This document shows positions 7,725 through 15,897 of a stretch of DNA of 64,000 nucleotides, piece by piece. Numbering within the stretch: position 1 is the first letter of the stretch; each line of letters opens with the position of its first letter. The stretch comes from Verrucomicrobiota bacterium (lineage in GTDB: Bacteria > Verrucomicrobiota > Verrucomicrobiia > CAIQCK01). The notes beneath the pieces are model-generated. The model was not told the DNA's origin, did not search any database, and saw only the letters and a program-made list of their open reading frames with translations. The stretch spans positions 38,556 to 102,555 of the forward strand of contig JAPLTX010000058.1 of NCBI GenBank assembly GCA_026397915.1, in the 5' to 3' direction. The position numbers were made by a program, and so were the translations under genes.

Positions 7725-9083
7725 ATGAAACTCGATCGCTTTACACTTTCCCTCCTCATCGGCATCTGCGCGCTTGTGCCCGCCGCTCTGCTCTGCGCTG
7801 CCACGCCCGCGCCCGACGGTTGGACAACCGCCGCGCCGCGCGAGGAAATCCAGCCGGCCTTCGCATTCAACCCGAAGGGCGGGCCGAACCTCGCCGGCAG
7901 CTTCGTCATCCAGGCTGACGCCCGCGAAGGTCTCGCGGGTTGGTGGACAAAAACATTTCCGGTCAAAGGCGGCCAGCACTACCGCTTCTGCGTGCTGCGC
8001 AAGACGACCCACGTGGCTGTGCCGCGCCGCAGCGTGGTAGCTCGCGTGATCTGGCTTGATGACAAAGGCAAGCCGGCGATGCGTGACGAGCCGGAAACAC
8101 GCGGGTTTCAGGCTGGCAAACCGACGCGCTCCGAGCCGGAGTATCCGACCGACAAAGCCGCCGACGCTCGCGGCTGGACGGAAGTCTCCGACATCTACCG
8201 CGTGCCATCGGCAGCGACACGCGCCGTCGTGGAACTGCATCTGCGCTGGGCTACACGCGGCAAGGTAGAATGGAGCAACGTGTCGCTCACCGAAACCGCC
8301 GTGCCCGCGCCGCGCGTCGTGCGACTGGCGACGGTGCATTTCCGGCCGCACGGCTGCAAGACGCCGGCGGACAATTGTCGGTTGTTTGCGCCGTTGATTG
8401 AGGAAGCCGCGCGACAGAAGGCCGACCTCGTCGTCCTCGGCGAAACGCTCACTTACGCCTCCACGGGCCTGAAAATGGCCGACGCGGCCGAGCCGGTGCC
8501 GGGTCCCTCGACGGAATACTTCGGCACGCTCGCGCGGCAGCACAATTTTTACATCGTCGCCGGTCTCGTTGAGCGCGAGCGGCACCTTATTTATAATACT
8601 GCCGTGCTCATCGGCCCCGACGGCAAGCTTGCCGGCAAATACCGCAAGGTGACGCTCCCGCGCGGCGAGATCGAGGCAGGCATCCAGCCAGGTCACGAGT
8701 ATCCGGTGTTCGACACACGCTTCGGCAAGGTCGCCATGATGATCTGTTACGACGGCTTCTTTCCAGAAGTGGCGCGGCGGCTGAGCAATCGCGGCGCGGA
8801 GGTGATCGCGTGGCCGGTCTGGGGCTGCAACCCGCTGCTCGCCGCCGCGCGTGCCTGCGAAAACCATGTCTATGTCGTCAGCAGCACCTACACCGACCCG
8901 TCCACGAAGTGGATGATCTCCGCCATCTTCGACCACGAGGGACTGCCGCTCGCACAGGCCGAGAAATGGGGCACCGTCGCCGTTGCCGAAGTGGACCTCA
9001 ACAAACGTCTCCACTGGTCGAGCCTCGGCGATTTCAAAGCCGAGTTTCCCCATCACCGCCCCGCATGGGACAAGGCGGACTAG
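7725..9083 (+). CDS. Secreted carbon-nitrogen hydrolase (nitrilase superfamily) with N-terminal beta domain
   Basis: 452 residues beginning with a signal peptide (LTLSLL-type core, cleavage near LLCAATPA). Residues about 40-190 form a beta-rich, carbohydrate-binding-like region (FNPKGGPNLAGSF, VVELHLRW). The nitrilase domain follows from about 200, with the catalytic triad visible: Glu in LVVLGETLTY, Lys in KYRKVTLPRGEIEAG and Cys in MMICYDGFFPEVAR. The family hydrolyses nitriles, amides or carbamoyl groups, or transfers acyl groups. Secretion and the extra N-terminal module are less usual; the substrate is unknown, possibly an amide of an exogenous compound. The upstream 125 bases hold no evident gene. 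An E2-like gene starts 100 bases downstream on the same strand, but co-transcription is uncertain. Confidence 0.88.
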   Translation: MKLDRFTLSLLIGICALVPAALLCAATPAPDGWTTAAPREEIQPAFAFNPKGGPNLAGSFVIQADAREGLAGWWTKTFPVKGGQHYRFCVLRKTTHVAVPRRSVVARVIWLDDKGKPAMRDEPETRGFQAGKPTRSEPEYPTDKAADARGWTEVSDIYRVPSAATRAVVELHLRWATRGKVEWSNVSLTETAVPAPRVVRLATVHFRPHGCKTPADNCRLFAPLIEEAARQKADLVVLGETLTYASTGLKMADAAEPVPGPSTEYFGTLARQHNFYIVAGLVERERHLIYNTAVLIGPDGKLAGKYRKVTLPRGEIEAGIQPGHEYPVFDTRFGKVAMMICYDGFFPEVARRLSNRGAEVIAWPVWGCNPLLAAARACENHVYVVSSTYTDPSTKWMISAIFDHEGLPLAQAEKWGTVAVAEVDLNKRLHWSSLGDFKAEFPHHRPAWDKAD

Positions 9084-9183
9084 GCGCGCGCGGCACGGCG
9101 CGGACGGACGAAAAATTTCTATGGGCAGGCAGCGGCTTCGGGTGTAGAGTTCGCAGAGCAAAGGAGAGCGGCACCGAGCGCGT

Positions 9184-10395
9184 ATGAGATATGAGATAAC
9201 ACTTCCGGAAGGAGTGCCTGCGGGCGAGCGGGTTGTCATCGGCCGGTGGCGCAAAGAGATCGGCGACAACATCCAGAAGACGGATGTTATTCTCGAGATC
9301 GAAACGTCCACAACGATCCTCGAAATCGAAAGCCAGGTGGAGGGGATGTTGGGCGAGATTCTCTGCGATGCCGGCCAAGAGGTGAGTGCCGACGATGTTC
9401 TCGGCATCATCGAGGACGATCAGCCGGAGCTCCAAGCCCAAGCGGAAGCAGGACAGGAGTCGGAAGAAACGGCTGAAGAAGAGGCCGCGGAGGAAGCCGC
9501 TGAAGAACCAGCTGCCGAGGAAACCGCGGCTGAGCCGGGAGCGCAAACGAAAGCCGAGGCACCCCAGCGCGGCGCAATCACCGATCGCGCGCGATGGCTT
9601 GCCATGGCGAGCGGCGTGGAGATTGACGGTTTATCCGGCACCGGTCCCGGCGGACGCATCATCGTGCGGGACGTTGAAGTCGCAATTGCGCAGCGAAAAA
9701 CCGCCCCCGAAGCGCCTGACAAAGAAACGGCTGCGACCGCGGCCAAGCAGGTTCTCCTCAGTCCCGCGGAGCAAGTGCTGGCGCAGCGCATGTCGCAGGC
9801 GCACCGGGACATTCCACAATACGACATCACCGTCGTTGCCGACGCGACGCACCTTGTAGCTTGGCGCAAGTCCCGCAAGGACGCGCCGCGTATCACCGCC
9901 ATCATGGTCAAACTCAGCGCCGACGCGCTGGCGGGTCATCCGCGCATCAACGCAACGTTCCTCGGCCGCAGCTGGCGACCCAACACCTCCGCGAACATCG
10001 CCGTGGCTGTGGATACGCCGCATGGCATGTTGTGGCCCGTGTTGCACGACTGCCAGAACAAGACCCTCCAGCAAATTGCGGACGAGTTGAACGATCTGGC
10101 CGCCAAAGCGCGCGAAGGCAAACTCATCGCGCACGACAACGCCGACGCCAATTTCACGATCACCAACCTCGGCATGTATGACGTGGAAGTTTTCAACGCT
10201 GTCATCTGGCCCGGCCAGACCGCAGTGCTCGCCATCGGCGCAATCCGCCGGGAGGCAGTCGTCGTGTCAGGCGCAATCCTGCCGCGTCACGTGGTGCGCC
10301 TGACGCTCGGCTGCGACCGCCGCGTTGTCGAAGGCGCTTTCGGCGCGCGGTATCTGGTCCGCCTGAAAGAGTTGATCGAAACGGCGAAAATGTAG
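9184..10395 (+). CDS. 2-oxoacid dehydrogenase E2-like protein lacking lipoyl lysine and catalytic His/Asp
   Basis: 403 residues with the full E2 architecture: lipoyl-like domain (1-80), an Ala/Glu-rich linker (about 85-125), a peripheral-subunit-binding domain (ITDRARWLAMASGVEIDG...GTGPGGRI, about 130-170) and a C-terminal acyltransferase fold (from about 195, including NFTITNLGMYDVEVFNAVI). Normal E2 proteins have Glu-Thr-Asp-Lys-Ala around the lipoylated lysine; here the sequence is EIETSTTIL, with Thr43 at the lysine position. The catalytic Asp-His-Arg-x-x-Asp-Gly becomes DRRVVEG (residues 378-384), so His is Arg and Asp is Glu. Family knowledge says both sites are essential, so acyl transfer is unlikely. 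No E1, E3 or lipoyl ligase gene is adjacent. A structural or E3-binding-protein-like role, or a new function, is possible. Confidence 0.88.
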   Translation: MRYEITLPEGVPAGERVVIGRWRKEIGDNIQKTDVILEIETSTTILEIESQVEGMLGEILCDAGQEVSADDVLGIIEDDQPELQAQAEAGQESEETAEEEAAEEAAEEPAAEETAAEPGAQTKAEAPQRGAITDRARWLAMASGVEIDGLSGTGPGGRIIVRDVEVAIAQRKTAPEAPDKETAATAAKQVLLSPAEQVLAQRMSQAHRDIPQYDITVVADATHLVAWRKSRKDAPRITAIMVKLSADALAGHPRINATFLGRSWRPNTSANIAVAVDTPHGMLWPVLHDCQNKTLQQIADELNDLAAKAREGKLIAHDNADANFTITNLGMYDVEVFNAVIWPGQTAVLAIGAIRREAVVVSGAILPRHVVRLTLGCDRRVVEGAFGARYLVRLKELIETAKM

Positions 10396-10445
10396 TGTCG
10401 CCGTCGCGATTTCCCCGCACGGTCTGTTCGCCTCACATCGGATCG

Positions 10446-11903
10446 TCAGAAACTGCTGTTCAACTCCGCCATGCCGCGCCGGCAGATTTCTCTCGCGTAG
10501 TCGGTCCAGCGACCCTGCCCCCAATAGCGATAGCAACTGGTTTGCGCCACTAGGTTATGAAACAGCGCGTTGCAATAGGCATGGCTGCGCGTGTCCACAG
10601 CGCGACCGTTGAGCTTCTCGTGGAACGCGACGCTGAGCTTATTCATCGGGTCGAGCACGTTCTCGTAGCCGTGCACCCAGCTCAGGTTATTCGTCCACGA
10701 GCCGCCTTCCATGTTGAAGCGATGGTCGCTGCGCTTCGCTTCTTCGATGGCCTTGGCGACGCCCTCGGTCGTGGGCCGGTCGCCAACGCGCTGCCAGAGC
10801 GTGTGCTGGTGCAGCGGCTGGATTGGCGCGAAATCCTTCTCCGTCACGCCGGCTGCCGCGAGCAGTTCGAGATACTCGGTGCCGTTGATGCCGACGACAC
10901 CTTCGGTGCCGAGGCTGTGCCACGCCGGTTTGTAGTTGTTGGGGAACTCGTTCATCATTACACCGCCGTTTTCGCCGTCAGCAATTTGCGCCACCAGCGG
11001 CGGCACGCGTTGACCGGCCAGCTCGCGCGGTTGCAGGCCGCGGGCTTCGCTCAACGGTTGCATTTGCGCGACAAGTTTGGTGTCAGAGCCTTGGGTCTTG
11101 ATCAGCGCGACGATGGAGGCTTCCTCGCTGCGCGAGCTGCGGGCGACGAGCCGGCGCGGCAGATATCGCTCGCGCAAGCCTTGGCCGTCGGCTTCCTCAA
11201 CGGTATGTTCTTGAACCAATAGCCATTGGTAGCCGCACTCGCGCAGCGCGCGGACGTATTCGTAAGCAAGATCAGGATGATTTGGCAGGTGCATCTCCGG
11301 CGGCGAAAAGCCGCGCACGCGCCGCAGCGCGTCCCAGCCAAAGATGGCGGCGAAGTTGTGCTGCCACGCGCGGACGTGAAGCGCGACATCGGGCACCGGC
11401 GTCGAAGGGACAACGGCGTGGCCCCACATCGTGCCGAGCCATTCGGCGCATGGCCAGTAGCGGTCGTTGTGAACGATCGTCTTGAGATTGTCCAGAATGT
11501 CGCCTCGGCCCATCTGGCGCAGGCCGAACAGCAGTTCGCCGGAGTAGTCGAGCATGATGCGCGGCTGGCGTCCGGCGTCGGCCAGTTCGCGGATGAAGTC
11601 GGCGATGCGGCTGTAGCAATGCGCGAACACCGGCGCGTCGTGCATGCCGTGGACATGCTGCCGCTCCATCATGTATTGAAGGTTGCCAATAATCGGTGCG
11701 GTCGCTAGGTCGCCGTCCTGTAGGATCAGCGGCTGGTGCATGTGCAGCGCCAGCCCGAACGCCGACTGGAGCCGGTCCGCATGGAATGGCGTGCGGCCCG
11801 CATATACCGGCCCGCTGTGGCGCGTGGCCGCTTCAACTTCCTTTTCCCAGCCACAGAGGTTGGGCAAACCGTCAATGATTTCAGGAATCGGTTCGAGCTT
11901 CAT
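10446..11903 (-). CDS. Glycoside hydrolase family 57 protein (alpha-amylase/glucanotransferase-like)
   Basis: About 485 residues from the ATG at 11903, which overlaps the upstream stop as TAATG and has AAAGG just before it. Features of GH57: an early LALHMHQPLI motif (family region 1, the His-x-His-x-Pro element), then FGLRQMGRGDI, and GFSPPEMHLPN, where the Glu probably corresponds to the family nucleophile region. The C-terminal segment is helical (MNKLSVAFHEKLNGRAV, CYRYWGQGRWTDYAREICRRGMAEL). The family acts on alpha-1,4-glucans such as glycogen, maltodextrin or starch. It is translationally coupled to a GH57 branching enzyme, implying shared work on storage glucan. The exact activity (amylase, 4-alpha-glucanotransferase or other) is not clear from sequence alone. 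Confidence 0.82.
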   Translation of the reverse strand: MKLEPIPEIIDGLPNLCGWEKEVEAATRHSGPVYAGRTPFHADRLQSAFGLALHMHQPLILQDGDLATAPIIGNLQYMMERQHVHGMHDAPVFAHCYSRIADFIRELADAGRQPRIMLDYSGELLFGLRQMGRGDILDNLKTIVHNDRYWPCAEWLGTMWGHAVVPSTPVPDVALHVRAWQHNFAAIFGWDALRRVRGFSPPEMHLPNHPDLAYEYVRALRECGYQWLLVQEHTVEEADGQGLRERYLPRRLVARSSRSEEASIVALIKTQGSDTKLVAQMQPLSEARGLQPRELAGQRVPPLVAQIADGENGGVMMNEFPNNYKPAWHSLGTEGVVGINGTEYLELLAAAGVTEKDFAPIQPLHQHTLWQRVGDRPTTEGVAKAIEEAKRSDHRFNMEGGSWTNNLSWVHGYENVLDPMNKLSVAFHEKLNGRAVDTRSHAYCNALFHNLVAQTSCYRYWGQGRWTDYAREICRRGMAELNSSF

Positions 11904-13552
11904 TACTTGCCTTTCGTTTTCAAGCTGACTGTTGCCGTTGGTTGCTCGCGTTCCATAGCGAAACGGTAATCCGTGCGGTAGACGCGGTAGTCGAGCCGGG
12001 GGAAGAGGTTGTCTTTGGATTCCAACTCCCCCAGCCACTCTTCGTGAACGCGATTTCCTTTCAGCATGTCGTAAAGTTTTCGGAACCGTAGCAGATGTTC
12101 TTTTGTGCGTCGAACCGCATACGGCGTCATCGAGCCGCGCGTCATGATGAATGCCCAGTCGCTCGACTGCGCCAGCAGCAGCTCGCGTGCGGCTTGGTCA
12201 AGCGCACGGCGCGTCAGCCCGTCGGCGTCGGGAAACAGGCCAGCCAGTTCGCACATGTGATCGGCAGCGGCGTGTAGGTGCCGGTAAATCCAGTCGTTGG
12301 AGGCGTTGAGCCAGACTTCGTTGTAGCCCTTGTAGCCCCAGCTCGACGCGCCCGGCGTGGCAACCTGGTTGACCGGATACTCGGCCAGATATTCCGGCGC
12401 GGCGACCAGCTCCAGCGTTTTCCGGTCGGCGGCAATCTGGCGGCAGAGATAATTCAACCAGACCGGCCCCTCGAACCACCAATGGCCGAACAGCTCTGCG
12501 TCGTAGGGTGCCACGACCACCGACTTGCGTCCCATCGCTGCGCGCAGTCCCTCCACCTGGCGTCGTCGGCTCTCCAAAAAATGCCTCGCGTGCATCGCCG
12601 CCTTGTCAAGCGCGCGCTGCCGCACATATGGCTCCTTGCAGTCGGTGCGGCCCGTGACGCGGTGATACTTGATGCCGGTGTTGACGCGCCGGCCGTCGCG
12701 GTGGAGGTAAGGCTTGATGTAGTCGAAATCCAGGTCGTGGCCGATGTCGCGGTAAAAATCCCGGTAGTCGTGGTCGCCCGGATAACCCTCCGACGCGCTC
12801 CACACCTGCCGCGAAGCCTCCGGGTCGCGCCCGAACGCCGCCACGCCGCTGGAACAGTAGAGCGGCGCATGCACGCCGAACTTCGCGCGGTCGCTGGCGT
12901 GATGGATACCGTCGGTCTCGACAAAGAAATACCGCAACCCCGCCTCTTTCAGCGTTTCGTCGAGGCCGGGATAGAAGCCGCACTCCGGCAGCCACACGCC
13001 GCGCGGCGCGCGGCCAAATGTTTTCACGTAGTCCAGTGCCCCGAGGAACACCTGTGCGCGCACCGCCGCCGGATTGGAGCGCAGCAACGGCAGAAAACCG
13101 TGCGTCGCCGCCGTCGCCATGATCTCCAGTTGGCCGGCCTGTTGCAGCCGCGCGAACGCGCCGACCAGATCGCGTTTCCAGCGGTTGCAGTAGTCCTCGC
13201 GCGCCGCGCGGAAGCGGTCGCGGTAGAAAACGGCGTTGTCGTGGAAGTCGGGCAAGTGCCGCGTGCGCTCAACCTCCTTCTCCGCCAGCTCGCAGAGACG
13301 GTCGAGGCGGCGCTCGTAACGTTGCCGCAGCAGCTCGTCGTTGAGCATCGCCACCAGCGTCGGTGTTAGCGACATCGTCAGCCGGAAATCCACGTCGTCT
13401 GCGGCCAGCCCCTCCATCGTCCAGAGCAGTGGGATGTAACTTTCGGTGATGGCTTCGTAGAGCCAGTCCTCTTCGAGGAAATCGTCGTCCTCCGGGTGGC
13501 GCACAAACGGCAGGTGCGCGTGTAAAACCAGCGCGAGGTATCCGAGGGCCAT
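11903..13552 (-). CDS. GH57-type 1,4-alpha-glucan branching enzyme (DUF1957-containing)
   Basis: 549 residues. It begins with the GH57 signature LVLHAHLPFVRHP. The catalytic nucleophile is Glu190 in GVWLPECGFYPG and the proposed acid/base is Asp351 in VAPYDAELFGHWWFEGP; both motifs are characteristic of GH57 branching enzymes of the archaeal/cyanobacterial type. The C-terminal helical DUF1957 region includes SSWGYKGYNEVWLNASNDWIY and MTRGSMTPYAVRRTKEHL. The enzyme introduces alpha-1,6 branches into glycogen-like polymers in the cytosol. Start and stop abut its neighbours: 2 bases after the DUF4912 gene and overlapping the next GH57 gene by one base, giving a three-gene operon. The length is normal for the family. 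Confidence 0.92.
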   Translation of the reverse strand: MALGYLALVLHAHLPFVRHPEDDDFLEEDWLYEAITESYIPLLWTMEGLAADDVDFRLTMSLTPTLVAMLNDELLRQRYERRLDRLCELAEKEVERTRHLPDFHDNAVFYRDRFRAAREDYCNRWKRDLVGAFARLQQAGQLEIMATAATHGFLPLLRSNPAAVRAQVFLGALDYVKTFGRAPRGVWLPECGFYPGLDETLKEAGLRYFFVETDGIHHASDRAKFGVHAPLYCSSGVAAFGRDPEASRQVWSASEGYPGDHDYRDFYRDIGHDLDFDYIKPYLHRDGRRVNTGIKYHRVTGRTDCKEPYVRQRALDKAAMHARHFLESRRRQVEGLRAAMGRKSVVVAPYDAELFGHWWFEGPVWLNYLCRQIAADRKTLELVAAPEYLAEYPVNQVATPGASSWGYKGYNEVWLNASNDWIYRHLHAAADHMCELAGLFPDADGLTRRALDQAARELLLAQSSDWAFIMTRGSMTPYAVRRTKEHLLRFRKLYDMLKGNRVHEEWLGELESKDNLFPRLDYRVYRTDYRFAMEREQPTATVSLKTKGK

Positions 13553-13554
13553 TG

Positions 13555-14748
13555 TTACTTGCCGCGAATGATATCGTCGTCGGCCAGCGGCAACGCCATC
13601 CGCACGCTGAACGTGCCGTCCGGATTCACCTTCACCGTCTGGCCGCAGACCTCCACCATCTGGCCCGGCATCGCTCGGCCGTAGATGACCACTTCGGCGT
13701 TCAGTTCCAGCTTGATCGAAGGCGCGCGTTCAGTCGCCGCGGCGCCGAGGCCGTCGCTGGTCGAGCCGAAACGGTCCACGTTGTGCGACGATGGCGCGGT
13801 CTCGCGCTCCGCCGCCAGTGACTCCTGCGACACCGGCCGGTCAGCATTTGTCGCGGCGTGGCTGTTGCCGTTGCCATTGGATCCCGGTGGCGAGAGGATT
13901 TCTTCGCACCACCGGTCCGTCGCCGCAGCACCGGGCGCGCCGGCGGCAGCCTTGGGTTCAGCGACAGTTGGCAGCGGTGGTGGCAGGGGAAATGTTTCTG
14001 GCATGGCGACGTGGACCGATTCGGAAACGCCGACGTTCTCGGCGGTGACCGCAGGCGCGGCGGGCTGCTCGGCGGGCGGCAGCAAAACGGTTCCGACGAT
14101 CGCGGGCTGCGGCTCGCTGGCTTCGTTCGCCGCCGCTGCGACGGGCGCGGGCACTTCCTCGCGAGCCGGTTCCTCGACGGGAGCGGCCTCGCCTGTGACC
14201 ATCTCGACTTTCATCCATTCTGTTTCCACACGCGGCGAGGCTGTTGCCGCCGGCACTTGCACAACACCGGACCGACTCACCGGTAGGAACAAACCGCCCG
14301 GCGTGCGCAGGCCGATTTCGGCGCAGTAGGTTTTTCCGCCGGACCAAAGGTTGACATACCAGTTGCCGGTGGAGACATCCACCGGCACGTCAAAGCTGTC
14401 GCGCGCGTTGACGCCGTCGAACTCGACGTCGGTGACATCATAGAAGCGCAACACCCATGCTGTTTCTCCGGCTTCCGGCCCGGCGGCGGCCAGCGCCGCC
14501 TTGCAGTCCGGCCTGGTGATTTCCCAGTAGGCGTGAATCCAGTGCGGCTCGATCTCGACGAGCGTCAGCCGCGTGCGGCCGTAGCTGGCAGGCAGATCCG
14601 CCGGTTCTTCAGAACGCGGCGGCGGGGCCGACAGGAGCGACTCGATCAACCCGGCCTTGCTGAGTCCGCGCCGGCCGGAAATGCCAGCGCGCTCCGCAAC
14701 CGCAAGCAACTGTTTGCGCGACTTGGTTTCGAGTTCGCTTCGATTCAT
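13555..14748 (-). CDS. DUF4912-domain protein with N-terminal SAP/Rho-N-like motif
   Basis: 397 residues. The first 40 residues (SRKQLLAVAERAGISGRRGLSKAGLIESLL) look like a Rho-N/SAP helix-extended-helix motif. Residues about 55-170 are a DUF4912 domain: TRLTLVEIEPHWIHAYWEIT, WVLRFYDVTDVEFDG, STGNWYVNLW, YCAEIGL. The remainder is Pro/Ala/Glu-rich and probably disordered, ending in a short conserved block (VIYGRAMPGQMVEVCGQTVKVNPDGTFSVRMALP). The molecular function is unknown. DUF4912 domains are often encoded beside GH57 glucan enzymes, as here, so a glucan-binding or scaffold role in glycogen metabolism is a reasonable inference. It is the first gene of the operon with two GH57 genes downstream. 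Confidence 0.85.
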   Translation of the reverse strand: MNRSELETKSRKQLLAVAERAGISGRRGLSKAGLIESLLSAPPPRSEEPADLPASYGRTRLTLVEIEPHWIHAYWEITRPDCKAALAAAGPEAGETAWVLRFYDVTDVEFDGVNARDSFDVPVDVSTGNWYVNLWSGGKTYCAEIGLRTPGGLFLPVSRSGVVQVPAATASPRVETEWMKVEMVTGEAAPVEEPAREEVPAPVAAAANEASEPQPAIVGTVLLPPAEQPAAPAVTAENVGVSESVHVAMPETFPLPPPLPTVAEPKAAAGAPGAAATDRWCEEILSPPGSNGNGNSHAATNADRPVSQESLAAERETAPSSHNVDRFGSTSDGLGAAATERAPSIKLELNAEVVIYGRAMPGQMVEVCGQTVKVNPDGTFSVRMALPLADDDIIRGK

Positions 14749-14871
14749 AAACTGCTAACACCGCCGTTGCCCGGCAAGATGCGGACTCCCGCACCCCGAC
14801 CGGCTGCGGTCTTTATAACGAGTTCCCCCGCCGACTCCAACAGCTATTATGCTGAACACTCAACTCTCTGG

Positions 14872-15897
14872 CTACGCCGCGTTCCTCTTTGCGCCGAAGA
14901 ACATCCGCAGCATCCAAGCCAGCACGATCAGCATTACCACAAAGCACACCAGGAACATCGCGAACGGCGACCACTGTGGCGCAACGCGCCACGAGGCCGG
15001 ATCAAACTCTCCTGCAAGCCTCAGAAGCCGGACGGTGTGTCGGACAAAAACCATCCCCGCCACCGAAAGGAACAGCGTCACGCCGGAGAGCCAGAAGTTT
15101 TTCTTGAAGAAGAAATGGAGCGACACGAGCGAGAGGGCGACAGCCGCCGTCAGCGCCCAGATGGCAGGTGTGTGCATGAGAGCCGCGAGATGTTGTTCGA
15201 GCGACAGCAGGTAAACCATCCCGGTCAGCGCCGCTGCCACCATGCCGCCGACAAGAAACGTCTTGCCGGTCGCGAACACCTCCATGTCGTTGCGCCCCAG
15301 TAGGCCGACGAAAAAGCCGCCGACCGTCACCGCGCCAAGCACCATGTGCAGCCAGCGCAGGCCGTAGTCGCCCACTGCCGGATTCCAGACCCAGCCGGAC
15401 TGGTCCTTCGCGTAGAGATTGCGGATGAGAGCCGGCTGTTCCGCCATCGAAAACACGGAGCTATAGACGAGCGACACGTAGAGCAGTCCGAGCAACGCCA
15501 GCAGCAACGCAGCCTTGCTTGCCCTGTCTGTCCGTTGCCCTTCGAACGAAGCGCGATAGAGCGCGTAGTAGGCTACAATCACCGCCGCGATCACCAACAG
15601 CCAGAACCAGCCGCTCACGATCGCCGCCGAATACATCTGCCGGTGAAAGACCAGTTGCAAGAACAGCAGCGGCGCAACGCCCAACGTCACGGTCGCCGCC
15701 GTCGCGGCGGGGAAGATTCGCGTAAATCCCGCCGCCGTCGGACCGTCCCATCGCTTCCTTGCGCTCGACCACAGCGTGATGAAGACGCCACCGAGCAGGA
15801 AGTTCATCGCCACCAAGTGCAGCGTGAACGTCAGCAGGTGCAGCACCGTGACCAGCCAGAGCGGCGCCGAAAGAAATTCGTAGTCTGGAAGATTCAC
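14872..15897 (-). CDS. Cytochrome bd-superfamily membrane subunit (second, CydA-like)
   Basis: About 341 residues from a GTG at 15897 that overlaps the upstream stop as GTGA; AAGGAG lies seven bases upstream, which decides the start. Roughly nine hydrophobic segments are visible. The first helix (LHLLTFTLHLVAMNFLLGG) has His20 and His27 and resembles the heme-ligand helix 1 of CydA (His-Phe-x-Phe-Val pattern), so this looks like a CydA relative more than CydB. It is tightly coupled to the cytochrome-c-fused subunit upstream, and the two probably form one inner-membrane complex. Substrate (oxygen, nitric oxide or other) and electron donor are not known. No CydX- or CydDC-like genes were seen. 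Confidence 0.72.
   Translation of the reverse strand: MNLPDYEFLSAPLWLVTVLHLLTFTLHLVAMNFLLGGVFITLWSSARKRWDGPTAAGFTRIFPAATAATVTLGVAPLLFLQLVFHRQMYSAAIVSGWFWLLVIAAVIVAYYALYRASFEGQRTDRASKAALLLALLGLLYVSLVYSSVFSMAEQPALIRNLYAKDQSGWVWNPAVGDYGLRWLHMVLGAVTVGGFFVGLLGRNDMEVFATGKTFLVGGMVAAALTGMVYLLSLEQHLAALMHTPAIWALTAAVALSLVSLHFFFKKNFWLSGVTLFLSVAGMVFVRHTVRLLRLAGEFDPASWRVAPQWSPFAMFLVCFVVMLIVLAWMLRMFFGAKRNAA

Noticed and set aside
7593..9410. Long minus-strand open frame opposite the nitrilase gene
   Set aside because: It is antisense to a clear nitrilase-family gene, has Arg/His/Val-rich composition and no recognisable domain; such frames are expected in GC-rich codons.
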